In this document: one piece after another, positions 25,647 through 34,682 of the stretch
How the letters are laid out: the number at the start of each line of letters is the position of its first letter
How positions within the stretch are numbered: the first letter of the stretch is position 1
Assembly (NCBI GenBank): GCA_964573115.1
Contig: CAZNIP010000002.1
Location: 18,683 to 82,682 of the forward strand
Length of the DNA stretch: 64,000 nt
From: CAYOID01 sp964573115
Lineage (GTDB): Bacteria > Desulfobacterota > Desulfovibrionia > Desulfovibrionales > Desulfothermaceae
Direction of reading: 5' to 3'
Notes under the pieces: model-generated
What the model was told of the DNA's origin: nothing
Seen by the model: only the letters and a program-made list of their open reading frames with translations
The model's database searches: none
Made by a program: the position numbers and the translations under genes

Positions 25647-26739
25647 CATTCCCAGCATTGCCGTAGATGCAATGGGGGGGGACCACGGCCCAAGGGTGGT
25701 CATCCCCGGAGCTCTCAAGGCCGCCCGCGAGATGAGACTGGCCCTGAAGTTCGTCGGTCGGGAGCGACTCATCTGGGACGAGCTGAACAGACATGACCTG
25801 GCCGGCCTGGAGATCGACGTCTTCCATTCCCCGGACGTGGCGGAGATGGGCGACAAGCCCTCCCACATCCTGCGCAGGAAAAAGGACACCTCCATCCAGA
25901 ACGGGTTCCAGCTGGTCAAGGAGGGTGAGGCCCAGGGTCTGGTCAGTGCCGGACATACCGGGGTGACCCTGGCCAGCGGCATGTTCACCCTGGGCAGAAT
26001 CAAGGGGATAGAGCGGCCAGGCCTGGCCACGGTGATGCCCCGGGAAAAGAACCCCCTGGTGGTCATCGATGTCGGGGCCAATGTGGACTCAAAGCCAAGG
26101 CATCTCGTGCAGTTTGCCCTGATGGCTGAGGCCCTGAGCAGGAATGTGCTCAAGAAGACAGAGCCGCAGGTCGGCATTCTGAGCATCGGTGAGGAGCAGG
26201 GCAAGGGCAACATCCAGGTCAACGAGGCCTACGCCCTGCTGAGCAAGACCGACATGAACTTTGTCGGCAATGTCGAGGGACGGGACCTGTTCAACGGCCA
26301 TCTGGACATCGTGGTCTGTGACGGGTTTGTGGGCAATGTGGTCCTCAAGCTGAGCGAAGGTCTGGCCCAGGCCTTCAGCGGCATGCTTCGCCAGGAGCTG
26401 AAAAGAGGTTTTCTGTCCAGGCTGGGGGCTTTTCTGGCTCTGCCAGCCTTCAAACGGCTGCGGACCCGGCTGGACCATGAAGAATACGGCGGGGCCCCCC
26501 TGCTCGGGTTGAATGGTTCCGTGTTCGTCTGTCACGGCTCTGCCGGGGAAAAGGCGATCCAGAAGGCGATCAAAATGGCGGCGACCTTCATTGCCTCGTC
26601 GGCCAACGACGACATCAGGGAAGGCCTGGAGGCGCATCCTGAGATGACCCGATTTCACAGGCTTCGCACTATCCTGCACACGTCCTCCAAAAACAGCGCC
26701 CAGACAGAAGAGCCGGACAAGGATGACGAAAACGCCTGA
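25633..26739 (+). CDS. plsX: Phosphate acyltransferase PlsX
   Basis: PlsX makes acyl-phosphate from acyl-ACP, the acyl donor for PlsY in phospholipid synthesis; it is membrane-associated and has 368 residues. IAVDAMGGDHGPRVVIPGA at the N-terminus, SAGHTGVTLA, VVIDVGANVDSKPRHLVQFA and NVEGRDLFNGHLDIVVCDGFVGNVVLK mark it. The start overlaps rpmF. The C-terminal 25 residues are charged and unconserved. Confidence 0.97.
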   Translation: MSRSSIPSIAVDAMGGDHGPRVVIPGALKAAREMRLALKFVGRERLIWDELNRHDLAGLEIDVFHSPDVAEMGDKPSHILRRKKDTSIQNGFQLVKEGEAQGLVSAGHTGVTLASGMFTLGRIKGIERPGLATVMPREKNPLVVIDVGANVDSKPRHLVQFALMAEALSRNVLKKTEPQVGILSIGEEQGKGNIQVNEAYALLSKTDMNFVGNVEGRDLFNGHLDIVVCDGFVGNVVLKLSEGLAQAFSGMLRQELKRGFLSRLGAFLALPAFKRLRTRLDHEEYGGAPLLGLNGSVFVCHGSAGEKAIQKAIKMAATFIASSANDDIREGLEAHPEMTRFHRLRTILHTSSKNSAQTEEPDKDDENA

Positions 26740-26867
26740 GGGATCTCTCCATGGGGTTTTCTTGGTCATCGAATCCTTCAGAACCACGCCTTTGAGACAG
26801 CTGCCCTGACGATCATCCCCGAAGCCGTGCCGGGCGCTTGCATGGCCACTGAGCAGTGACACGAGAC

Positions 26868-27860
26868 ATGAAAGAACAGACGTACATCCTCGGACTCGGG
26901 CACTACGTCCCGGAGCCCATCCTGACCAATGCCGACCTGGAAAAGATGGTCGAGACGTCCGACGAATGGATCCGGACCCGAACCGGCATCGCCGAACGGC
27001 GTATGGTCAGGGAAGGCCAGGGATGCTCGGATCTGGCCCTGGAGGCCGCGCACAAGGCCCTGGCCCAGGCAGGCATCGCCCCGGGTGAGGTCACGCACAT
27101 CCTGGTGGCCACCTTCACGCCGGACTACTGCACCCCGACCACGGCCTGCGTGCTCCAGGCCAAGCTCGGGGCCGATTCCTGCGCCATGGCCATGGACCTG
27201 GCTGCAGGGTGTTCCGGCTTCACCTACGGCCTGGCCACGGCCCGGGGGCTGTGTGCCGTGGAGCCGGAGTCCAGAATTCTGGTCATCGGGAGCGAGGTCT
27301 GCACGTCCAGAGTCAACTTTCAGGACAGGAACACCTGCGTCCTCTTCGGCGACGGGGCCGGAGCCGCCCTGGTGTCAGGCCGGGGAGACGATCATGCCCG
27401 ATTGATCGACACCCGGCTCATGGCCGACGGAGGGCAGGGCCACCTCCTGCCCGTAGGCCAGGAGGGGGGGTCGGCAGCTCCCTACAAGCTGGGTCAAACC
27501 GTGTCTCAGGACTACTTCATCCAGATGAACGGGCGGGAGCTCTTCAGGTTTGCGGTCCGGGGCATGGCCGACCTGGCCGAGAAGCTCCTGCTCAAGCATG
27601 GCCTGAGCGTCGACGATGTGGACATGATCATCCCCCACCAGGCCAACATGCGCATCATCGAAGCCCTGGCCAAGAAGCTTTCCTGCCCAATGGACAAGGT
27701 CTTCGTCAATGTGGACCGTTTCGGGAACACCTCTGCCGCCTCTGTGATCATCGCCCTGAGCGAGGCCGTCGACCAGGGTCGGCTGACCCCGGGGATGAAA
27801 GTGGTCCTGATCTCTTTCGGAGCCGGGCTGACCTGGGGGGCAGCCCTGCTGGAGCTGTGA
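26868..27860 (+). CDS. fabH: 3-oxoacyl-ACP synthase III (FabH)
   Basis: FabH condenses acetyl-CoA with malonyl-ACP to start fatty-acid synthesis; 330 residues. The catalytic triad is visible: C115 (AAGCSGFTYGL), H257 (IPHQANMRI) and N287 (GNTSAAS). SDEWIRTRTGIAERR is the classical N-terminal signature. The start at ATG 26868 (MKEQTYILGLG) is preferred over an in-frame GTG at 26856. It follows plsX after 128 bases with no terminator seen. Confidence 0.97.
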   Translation: MKEQTYILGLGHYVPEPILTNADLEKMVETSDEWIRTRTGIAERRMVREGQGCSDLALEAAHKALAQAGIAPGEVTHILVATFTPDYCTPTTACVLQAKLGADSCAMAMDLAAGCSGFTYGLATARGLCAVEPESRILVIGSEVCTSRVNFQDRNTCVLFGDGAGAALVSGRGDDHARLIDTRLMADGGQGHLLPVGQEGGSAAPYKLGQTVSQDYFIQMNGRELFRFAVRGMADLAEKLLLKHGLSVDDVDMIIPHQANMRIIEALAKKLSCPMDKVFVNVDRFGNTSAASVIIALSEAVDQGRLTPGMKVVLISFGAGLTWGAALLEL

Positions 27861-27904
27861 TTTGACTCCCCAGTCTTTGGTCGATAAGAAAGTGAGTGGA
27901 GCCT

Positions 27905-28648
27905 ATGGGAGAATTGACGAAAACAGCTTTGGTGACCGGTGGATCCAGGGGGATCGGCAAGGCCATCGCCCATGTCCTGGCCCTGAAGGGCTGGCAGGTC
28001 TACCTGACCTATGTCAGTCAGCCTGAGAAGGCCGAGCAGGTCTGCGCTGCCATCCGCGACCAGGGAGGGCGGGCGTTTCCCTTTGGCCTGGACGTGAGCG
28101 ACAGGGCCGCCGTGGCCTCTTTTTTCAAGGAGACGGTCAAGGGCCAGGTCGATCTGGACGTGCTGGTGAACAATGCCGGCATGACCAGAGACGGTCTGCT
28201 GCTCCGGATGAAGGAGAGAGACTGGCGGGACGTGCTCGAGGTCAACCTGGACGGACCTTTCGCCTGCCTGCAGGAAGCGGCCAAGATCATGGTCCGGCAA
28301 CGCAAGGGGCGGATCATCAACATTTCTTCTGTCATCGCTCAATCGGGCAATCCCGGCCAGGCCAACTACTGCGCCGCCAAGGCGGGCATTCTGGGGCTGA
28401 CCAAGGCTGCCGCCCTGGAGCTGGCCCCGAGGGGGATCACGGTCAATGCTGTGGCCCCCGGCTTTATCGCCACGGAAATGACCGGTGAGCTGGACCCCCA
28501 GCTCAAGGAGGCCTATCTGCAGCGAATTCCTCTCGGCCGGTTCGGTCAGGCGGACGATGTGGCCCATGCCGTGGCCTGGCTGGCCTCAGCCGAAGCCGGC
28601 TACATCACTGGGCAGGTGATCGGTGTCAATGGCGGGATGTACCTCTAG
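27905..28648 (+). CDS. fabG: 3-oxoacyl-ACP reductase (FabG)
   Basis: This SDR-family NADPH-dependent reductase of the fatty-acid elongation cycle has 247 residues. The cofactor loop is ALVTGGSRGIGKAIA, then LVNNAGMTRDGLL, the catalytic serine in NISSVIA and YCAAKAG (Tyr-x3-Lys), and the C-terminal ITGQVIGVNGGMYL. ATG 27905 follows GGAG closely; GTG 27896 is an alternative. It is flanked by fabH and acpP. Confidence 0.96.
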   Translation: MGELTKTALVTGGSRGIGKAIAHVLALKGWQVYLTYVSQPEKAEQVCAAIRDQGGRAFPFGLDVSDRAAVASFFKETVKGQVDLDVLVNNAGMTRDGLLLRMKERDWRDVLEVNLDGPFACLQEAAKIMVRQRKGRIINISSVIAQSGNPGQANYCAAKAGILGLTKAAALELAPRGITVNAVAPGFIATEMTGELDPQLKEAYLQRIPLGRFGQADDVAHAVAWLASAEAGYITGQVIGVNGGMYL

Positions 28649-28747
28649 GAGGGATGATCCCAGAAGGGCATGTCCGGGCCGCCCTCAGGGCTCAGGCATG
28701 TCGCGGTGGTCAACAGAACAACGAAGCAGAGATCAAGAGGAGGACAT

Positions 28748-28981
28748 ATGGCAACAGTTTTGGAGAAAATAAAAGCGATCGTGTCTGAGCAGCTGGACGT
28801 GGCCCAGGATGAAGTCACTCCCGAGGCCTCTTTTGTCGATGACCTGGGGGCCGACTCCCTGGACCTGACCGAATTGATCATGGCCATGGAGGATGAGTTC
28901 GATCTGGAAATCGACGACGAAGAGGCCCAGAAGTTGAGAACCGTTCAGGACGCCATCAAATATATCGAAGCCAAGGCTTGA
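28748..28981 (+). CDS. acpP: Acyl carrier protein
   Basis: An acidic 77-residue carrier with the phosphopantetheine serine in DLGADSLDLTELIMAMEDEF. AAGAGGAGGACAT supplies a very strong ribosome site ahead of ATG 28748, as expected for a highly expressed protein. A hairpin follows the stop. Confidence 0.98.
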   Translation: MATVLEKIKAIVSEQLDVAQDEVTPEASFVDDLGADSLDLTELIMAMEDEFDLEIDDEEAQKLRTVQDAIKYIEAKA

Positions 28982-29011
28982 TCCGTCCAGTGCCGTCCTG
29001 TGTTGCTGTCA

Positions 29012-29048
29012 AAGCGTCTTGAGACCAGACGGGTGTCCCAAGGCGCTT
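29012..29048 (+). terminator. Hairpin after acpP, possible attenuator
   Basis: AAGCGTCTTG (29012-29021) pairs with CAAGGCGCTT (29039-29048) with one G-T wobble. Only a weak T-rich stretch follows (CATTATTTCC), so it may protect the acpP message or partly terminate rather than stop transcription. A REP-like TTCAGCCC/GGGCTGAA dyad follows at about 29083-29104. Confidence 0.5.
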
Positions 29049-29114
29049 CATTATTTCCGAAATTTTGATCCAATGATTCAGCCCGGGAGCAGGCTGGGCT
29101 GAAGGGTGACGCTG

Positions 29115-30359
29115 ATGATTGGAAGACGAGTCGTTGTCACGGGCATGGCCGCGGTGTCCCCGCTGGGGAACGATCTGGAGAAAAGCTGGGACCGGCTGGT
29201 CAAGGGGGAGTCAGGCATCGCGCCGATCACCCGCTTTGACTGCCAGGAGTATGGAAGCCAGATCGCCGGAGAGGTCAAGGATTTTGACCCTTTGCAGTAC
29301 ATCCCCAAAAAACAGATCCAGCGCATGGACAGGTTCAACCGCTATGCGATCGGGACGGCCCAGATGCTCCTGGAGCATTCCGGGCTGGAGATCGACGAGC
29401 ACAATGCCAGCCAGGTCGGTATTGTTCTGGGATGCGGGCTCGGAGGCCTGGAGACCATCGAGGAGTTTCATACCCGTTTGATGAAACGGGGCCCGGGAAA
29501 GGTTTCCCCGTTCTACATCCCCAAGCTGATCTCCAACATTGCGGCGGGCCAGATCGCCATCTCCACCAGGGCCAAGGGGCCGAACATGGTCACCACCTCG
29601 GCCTGCGCCTCGGGGGTGCACAGCGTGGGCTACGCCTACTCCGACATCAAGCTCGGCCGGGCAGAGGCCATGATCTGCGGCGGCGTGGAATCGACCATCA
29701 CTCCCATGGCGGTTTCCGGGTTCAATGCCATGCGGGCCCTGTCCACGAGGAACGATGATCCGCAAAAGGCTTCGCGTCCCTTTGACCGCGACAGGGACGG
29801 TTTCGTGATCGCCGAAGGCAGCGGGTTCCTGCTCCTGGAATCCCTGGAGAGCGCCATCGAGAGGGGGGCGACGATCTATGCCGAGGTCAAGGGCTTCGGG
29901 GCCTCAGCCGACGCCTACCACATCACGGCCCCTGATGAGAGCGGGTCCGGCATGGCTCAGGCCATGCGCGCGGCCCTGCGCGAAGCAGAGTTTCCGCCCC
30001 AGGAACTGGAGCACATCAACGCCCACGGCACGTCCACACCCTGGAACGATCTGTGCGAGACCAGGGCCATCAAGGCGGTTTTTGGCGACCGGGCCGCCAG
30101 GATCCCGATCACGGCCAACAAGTCCATGATCGGGCACATGCTCGGGGCGGCCGGCGGGATAGAGTCCGTCTTCAGCGTCATGACCCTTGACCGGGGCATC
30201 ATTCCAGGGACCATCAACCTTGAGCATCCGGGCCCGGAATGCGACCTGGACTATGTGGCTGAGGGGAGCAGGCAGCAGGAGGTCAACTCCGTGCTGTGCA
30301 ACTCTTTTGGCTTTGGGGGCACGAATGCCTGCATCCTGTACACCAGGTTCGCAGACTGA
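29115..30359 (+). CDS. fabF: 3-oxoacyl-ACP synthase II (FabF)
   Basis: This elongating condensing enzyme has 414 residues. Catalytic Cys in TTSACASGVHSVGYAY, His in INAHGTSTPWNDLCE and in NKSMIGHMLGAAGGIE. MIGRRVVVTGMAAVSPLGND is the usual N-terminus. The start at ATG 29115 has AAGGG nine bases upstream; GTG 29106 is an alternative. It is separated from acpP by a hairpin and a REP-like dyad. Confidence 0.97.
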   Translation: MIGRRVVVTGMAAVSPLGNDLEKSWDRLVKGESGIAPITRFDCQEYGSQIAGEVKDFDPLQYIPKKQIQRMDRFNRYAIGTAQMLLEHSGLEIDEHNASQVGIVLGCGLGGLETIEEFHTRLMKRGPGKVSPFYIPKLISNIAAGQIAISTRAKGPNMVTTSACASGVHSVGYAYSDIKLGRAEAMICGGVESTITPMAVSGFNAMRALSTRNDDPQKASRPFDRDRDGFVIAEGSGFLLLESLESAIERGATIYAEVKGFGASADAYHITAPDESGSGMAQAMRAALREAEFPPQELEHINAHGTSTPWNDLCETRAIKAVFGDRAARIPITANKSMIGHMLGAAGGIESVFSVMTLDRGIIPGTINLEHPGPECDLDYVAEGSRQQEVNSVLCNSFGFGGTNACILYTRFAD

Positions 30360-30451
30360 GCTTGGCCTGCCGTCGTCCCTGGAACCCCCTGCGAACCTGA
30401 CCACCGAACCTTGCGACCCTGTCCGCCTGCCGGGCGTGGAGAGAATCAGCG

Positions 30452-30934
30452 GTGTACCGTCTGCCCTGGCCTGAATACTTCATGCAGATCGCTTTCCTGG
30501 TGGCCGAGCGATCCACCTGCCTGCGCCGCAAGGTCGGGGCGGTGGCGGTCAAGGACAAGCGCATCCTGGCCACAGGGTACAACGGTGCACCCACAGGCCT
30601 GACTCACTGCCTGCATGACGGCTGCCTCCGGGAGAGGCTGGACATCCCCTCCGGGGAACGGCACGAGCTCTGCCGCGGACTGCACGCTGAACAGAACGTG
30701 ATCATCCAGGCTGCGGTCCACGGCGTGATCCTGGCCGGGGCCGACATCTACTGCACCACCCAGCCCTGCCTGATCTGCTCCAAAATGCTCATCAACTGCA
30801 AGGTCCAATCCATCGTCTTTGCCCAGGGCTATCCTGACGAACTGGCCCGCACCATGCTCGAAGAAGCCGGTGTTCATTTTCAATGTCTGGAGATGACCAG
30901 GTCCGACCTGGGCAGCGGTCCAGGCCATGTCTGA
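30452..30934 (+). CDS. dCMP deaminase-family zinc protein
   Basis: This 160-residue cytidine/deoxycytidylate deaminase-fold protein has the zinc signature HAEQN and PCLICSKMLINC, and a second cysteine/histidine cluster (THCLHDGCLRERLDIPSGERHELCRGLHAEQ). That cluster is typical of dCMP deaminases with a structural zinc. It would supply dUMP for thymidylate synthesis. The start is GTG 30452. The 3' end overlaps ribD by eight bases; the deaminase-ribD pairing is common in this lineage. Confidence 0.9.
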   Translation: MYRLPWPEYFMQIAFLVAERSTCLRRKVGAVAVKDKRILATGYNGAPTGLTHCLHDGCLRERLDIPSGERHELCRGLHAEQNVIIQAAVHGVILAGADIYCTTQPCLICSKMLINCKVQSIVFAQGYPDELARTMLEEAGVHFQCLEMTRSDLGSGPGHV

Positions 30935-32045
30935 CCACGAGATCATGCTTCAGGCCGTGGCCCTGGCTGAGCAGGCCAAGGGGGCAACGGCCCCCAACCC
31001 CTGTGTCGGGGCGGTGATCGTCAACAACGGCCGCATCGTGGCCAGAGGCTTTCATCAGCTGGCTGGAGGACCGCACGCTGAGGTGGAGGCCATGGCCCAG
31101 GCCAGGGAAAAGGGCATCGACCTGCGGCAATGCGAGCTCTGGGTGACCCTGGAGCCCTGCAATCACCAGGGACGGACGCCGCCGTGCACCACAGCCATTC
31201 TCGAGGCCCAGATCCCCAGGGTCGTCGTCGGCACACGGGATCCCAACCCCAGAGTCCGGGGCGGGGGCATCCAGCGTCTCCGCAGCCACGGAATCCAGGT
31301 GGAGGTCGGCGTGTCCGAGCAGGCCTGTTTGGACCTCATTGCCGACTTTGTCTGCTGGCAGGAGCAGGCCAGGCCTTATGTCCTGCTCAAGCTGGCCTCG
31401 ACCCTCGACGGCCGGATCGGGGCCAGGAGCGGTCATTCGGCCTGGGTCACCGGGGAGGCGGCCAGGCTCCGGGTCCACCGCATGCGCTCCATGGTCCAGG
31501 CCGTTCTGGTCGGGGGGACCACCCTGATGACCGACGACCCCAGCCTGACCTGCCGGCTCGAGCATCGGCCGTCAGCCCGGCAGCCTCTGGCCGTGGCCGT
31601 CACCTCCAGCCTCCCGGGGCCTGAAGCCGGACTGACATTGCTGCGCGAACGCCCCGGGGAGCTCATCCTGCTCACCCCGGCTGATACTGCGGACAGCCAC
31701 CGGGCAGAGGAGCTCAGGGGAAAAGGGGTCAGGATCTGGCCCCTGCCCGGCTATGCCGGGGGGCTGGACCTCCTGCCCGGGCTGGAGCGGTTGTATGCCC
31801 AGATGGGCTGTTACTACCTGCTCTGCGAAGGCGGGGGAAGGCTGGCCATGAGCCTGGCTGAGCAGCGTCTGGTGGATGAGCTGCACTGCGTCTTCGCCCC
31901 CAGGGTCCTGGGCGACGATCTCGGCAAGAGCTCCTTTGCCGGCCGGCGGGTGCAGTCCATGGACCAGGCCTTGAACTGGCGTTTCGTGTCCCAGGACATG
32001 ATGGGCCGGGATTTGTGGACGGTCCTGCGGCCCGTGGCCGCATGA
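30927..32045 (+). CDS. ribD: Riboflavin biosynthesis deaminase/reductase RibD
   Basis: This 372-residue bifunctional enzyme performs the deamination and side-chain reduction steps after GTP cyclohydrolase II. The N-terminal deaminase domain (1-145) has GGPHAEVEAM and LEPCNHQGRTPPCTTAI. The C-terminal reductase domain (150-372) includes RPYVLLKLASTLDGRIGARSGHSAWVTG and LCEGGGRLAMSLAEQRLVDE. Its start lies within the deaminase gene. ribE follows after a 157-base gap holding a degenerate REP-like hairpin. Confidence 0.96.
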   Translation: MSDHEIMLQAVALAEQAKGATAPNPCVGAVIVNNGRIVARGFHQLAGGPHAEVEAMAQAREKGIDLRQCELWVTLEPCNHQGRTPPCTTAILEAQIPRVVVGTRDPNPRVRGGGIQRLRSHGIQVEVGVSEQACLDLIADFVCWQEQARPYVLLKLASTLDGRIGARSGHSAWVTGEAARLRVHRMRSMVQAVLVGGTTLMTDDPSLTCRLEHRPSARQPLAVAVTSSLPGPEAGLTLLRERPGELILLTPADTADSHRAEELRGKGVRIWPLPGYAGGLDLLPGLERLYAQMGCYYLLCEGGGRLAMSLAEQRLVDELHCVFAPRVLGDDLGKSSFAGRRVQSMDQALNWRFVSQDMMGRDLWTVLRPVAA

Positions 32046-32202
32046 CCACAGAATGACGGGCAGCCTTTGTGCAGACCGAACCGCTTCCCCAGGCTTCACA
32101 CTGTGGGGCCCTCTTCAGCGCTGTCGCTGCCAGGGTTGAAGCGAGTCTGTTCAAGGCGCGCTCCCTACGCTCGAGGCGGCAGTCAGGACCGCGGGAGGTG
32201 TC

Positions 32203-32862
32203 ATGTTTACCGGATTGATCCAAACCACAGCCAGAGTGCTGTCCGTCGACCGAATGGGGCAGGAGAGCCGTCTGCGCCTGGGGCCGCGACGTCCCCTGCC
32301 TGATCTGCAGAAGGGGGAGAGCATTGCCGTCAACGGGGTCTGCCTCACAGTGGAGACGTTCACCGCAGAGTCCTTCACGGCCTACGCCTCGGGCGAGACC
32401 CTGTCCCGGTCCAATCTGAAAGACCTGCGGACCCTGGGCAACGTCAATCTGGAGCGGGCCCTGGCCCTCGGGGACAGGCTCGGGGGACACCTGGTCAGCG
32501 GTCACGTGGACTGCCTGGCCACTGTGGCTGAGGTCAAACCAGCCGGGCAATCCAAGATCTATCGTTTACACGTCCCAGACGAGTGGTCTATATATGTCGT
32601 GTCCAAGGGGTCTGTGGCTCTGGACGGCATCAGTCTGACGGTGAATCACTGCGGGAAGGGCTTTCTGGAGGTGAACATCATCCCAGCCACCCAGCAGGAG
32701 ACGACCATGTCCTCCTGGACCACGGGCACCGAGGTCAACATGGAAATCGACATGATCGCCAAGTACGTCCACCAGATGCTGGCCCCATTCGTACCAGAGG
32801 GCCGGGCGTCCAGGGACACTGGAGTGAGCATGGATTTCTTGAGGGATCACGGTTTTGAGTAG
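32203..32862 (+). CDS. ribE: Riboflavin synthase (alpha chain)
   Basis: This enzyme dismutates two lumazines to riboflavin; 219 residues. Two homologous lumazine-binding halves are evident: MFTGLIQTTARVLSVDR … GESIAVNGVCLTVETF in the first and GHLVSGHVDCLATVAEV … SVALDGISLTVNHCGKGFLEVNIIPAT in the second. A GGGAGGTG box precedes the ATG. The last ~15 residues are variable. Confidence 0.97.
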   Translation: MFTGLIQTTARVLSVDRMGQESRLRLGPRRPLPDLQKGESIAVNGVCLTVETFTAESFTAYASGETLSRSNLKDLRTLGNVNLERALALGDRLGGHLVSGHVDCLATVAEVKPAGQSKIYRLHVPDEWSIYVVSKGSVALDGISLTVNHCGKGFLEVNIIPATQQETTMSSWTTGTEVNMEIDMIAKYVHQMLAPFVPEGRASRDTGVSMDFLRDHGFE

Positions 32863-32959
32863 GCCCTGCGCCCGTCGTCTGCGGTCTGCCGCTTTCGAGC
32901 CCCCTCCGGATCCAGCTTCCGATGGATGTCATCACATTTAAATCCCAAAGAGCGCCATC

Positions 32960-34195
32960 ATGCCACGTTGCACTGCAGAAGAAGCCATAGCTGAAATCAA
33001 GAAAGGGAACATGATCATCCTGGTGGACGATGAAGACCGGGAAAACGAGGGGGATCTGACCGTTGCCGCGGAAAAGGTCACCCCGGAGATCATCAATTTC
33101 ATGGCCAAGCACGGCCGGGGCCTGGTTTGCCTGGCACTGGGCCCGAGCTGGGTGGAGCGCCTCAATCTGGAGCTCCAGCCCAGGCGGAACGAGTCCCGTT
33201 TCGGGACCGCGTTCACCGTGTCCATTGAAGCCGCTCAGGGGGTGACCACGGGCATTTCCGCCTACGACCGGGCCACGACCATCCTCACCGCTGTCCAGGA
33301 CCGGGTGGCTCCGGAGGACATCTCCACCCCGGGGCACATCTTCCCCCTGCGGGCCAGGGAAGGCGGCGTCCTGGTCCGGGCCGGACAGACCGAGGGCAGC
33401 GTCGACCTGAGCAAGCTGGCGGGGCTGAAACCGGCGGCGGTGATCTGCGAGATCATGCGCGACGACGGGAACATGGCCCGGATGCCCGACCTGGAGGAGT
33501 TCGCCCGGGAGCACAGCCTGAAGATCGCCACCATCGAGGATCTCATTCGCTACCGGTCCAAGTTCGACTCCCTGGTCCACGCCGTTGGCGAGGCCGACAT
33601 GCCCACCTGTCACGGGCACTTCAGGGCGGTGGCCTACGAAAGCGACATCGACGACTTCACCCACATCGCCCTGGTCAAGGGCAGGATCAAAGAGGATGAG
33701 CCGGTCCTGGTCCGGGTGCACAGCGAGTGTCTGACCGGAGACGTCTTCGGCAGCCAGCGCTGCGACTGCGGGTCCCAGCTCCAGAAAGCCATGAGGGTCA
33801 TTGAAGAGGAAGGACAGGGCATTGTCCTCTACATGCGGCAGGAGGGCCGGGGCATCGGTCTGGGCAACAAGATCAGGGCCTACCACCTCCAGGACCTGGG
33901 CAAGGACACGGTGGAGGCCAATCTGGCCCTGGGCTTCAAGCCCGATCTCCGGGATTACGGAATAGGGGCCCAGATCCTGGTGGATCTGGGGGTCTCCAAG
34001 ATGCGGATCATGACCAACAACCCCAAGAAGATCGTCGGTCTGGAAGGGTACGGGCTCGAAGTTGTGGAGCGGGTTCCCCTTGAAGGTCCGGTCTGCGACA
34101 CCAATGTCGACTATCTGAAGGCCAAGAAAGAGAAACTGGGCCATCTCCTGGATCATTTCGAGCGGCAGGAGCATGAAAGCGAGGTGCGACAATGA
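32960..34195 (+). CDS. ribBA: Bifunctional DHBP synthase / GTP cyclohydrolase II
   Basis: The 411-residue fusion has the 3,4-dihydroxy-2-butanone-4-phosphate synthase domain (1-205: IILVDDEDRENEGDLTVAAE, AKHGRGLVCLAL, HIFPLRAREGGVLVRAGQTEG) and the cyclohydrolase II domain (210-400) with zinc cysteines in VHSECLTGDVFGSQRCDCGS and the catalytic RQEGRGIGLGNKIRAYHLQD. Both halves look intact. The ATG of ribH overlaps its stop (ATGA). Confidence 0.97.
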   Translation: MPRCTAEEAIAEIKKGNMIILVDDEDRENEGDLTVAAEKVTPEIINFMAKHGRGLVCLALGPSWVERLNLELQPRRNESRFGTAFTVSIEAAQGVTTGISAYDRATTILTAVQDRVAPEDISTPGHIFPLRAREGGVLVRAGQTEGSVDLSKLAGLKPAAVICEIMRDDGNMARMPDLEEFAREHSLKIATIEDLIRYRSKFDSLVHAVGEADMPTCHGHFRAVAYESDIDDFTHIALVKGRIKEDEPVLVRVHSECLTGDVFGSQRCDCGSQLQKAMRVIEEEGQGIVLYMRQEGRGIGLGNKIRAYHLQDLGKDTVEANLALGFKPDLRDYGIGAQILVDLGVSKMRIMTNNPKKIVGLEGYGLEVVERVPLEGPVCDTNVDYLKAKKEKLGHLLDHFERQEHESEVRQ

Positions 34196-34662
34196 AACAC
34201 GTCAGGACAATTGAAGGCCAGCTCAGGGCTCAGGGGTTCAGGTTCGGCCTCGTGGCCAGCCGGTTCAATGATTTCGTCGTGGAAAAGCTCATCAGCGGCG
34301 CCATGGACTATCTGCTCCGGCACGGTGCGGAAAGGGAGGATCTGACCCTGGTCCGGATTCCCGGGGCTTTTGAGATGCCGGTGGTGGTCAAGAAGATGGT
34401 CCAGAGCGGGACCTACGATGGCGTGATCTGCCTGGGAGCAGTGATCCGAGGCTCGACCCCCCATTTTGACTACGTGGCTTCAGAGGTCTCCAAGGGGCTG
34501 GCCAGTGTTGCCCTGGAGAGCGTTGTTCCAGTGGGCTTCGGCATTCTGACCACTGACACCCTGGAGCAGGCCATTGAGCGCGCCGGGAGCAAGGCCGGCA
34601 ACAAAGGTGCTGAAGCAGCTCAGGCCGCCCTGGAGACCGTCCAGGTGCTGCAGCAGCTGTAG
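34192..34662 (+). CDS. ribH: 6,7-dimethyl-8-ribityllumazine synthase
   Basis: This 156-residue subunit forms the lumazine synthase shell; it condenses the RibA/RibD and RibB products. RFGLVASRFNDFVVEKLISGA, RIPGAFEMPVVVKKM, GAVIRGSTPHFDYVASEVSKGLA and PVGFGILTTDTLEQAIERAGSKAGNKGAEAA are all family signatures. It overlaps ribBA by four bases. Confidence 0.98.
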   Translation: MKHVRTIEGQLRAQGFRFGLVASRFNDFVVEKLISGAMDYLLRHGAEREDLTLVRIPGAFEMPVVVKKMVQSGTYDGVICLGAVIRGSTPHFDYVASEVSKGLASVALESVVPVGFGILTTDTLEQAIERAGSKAGNKGAEAAQAALETVQVLQQL

Positions 34663-34682
34663 CGCCCGATCCAGGACATCCC

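Noticed and set aside
32735..34192. A 485-codon minus-strand open frame opposite ribBA.
   Set aside because: Antisense of a gene with both catalytic domains intact; no recognisable protein features.
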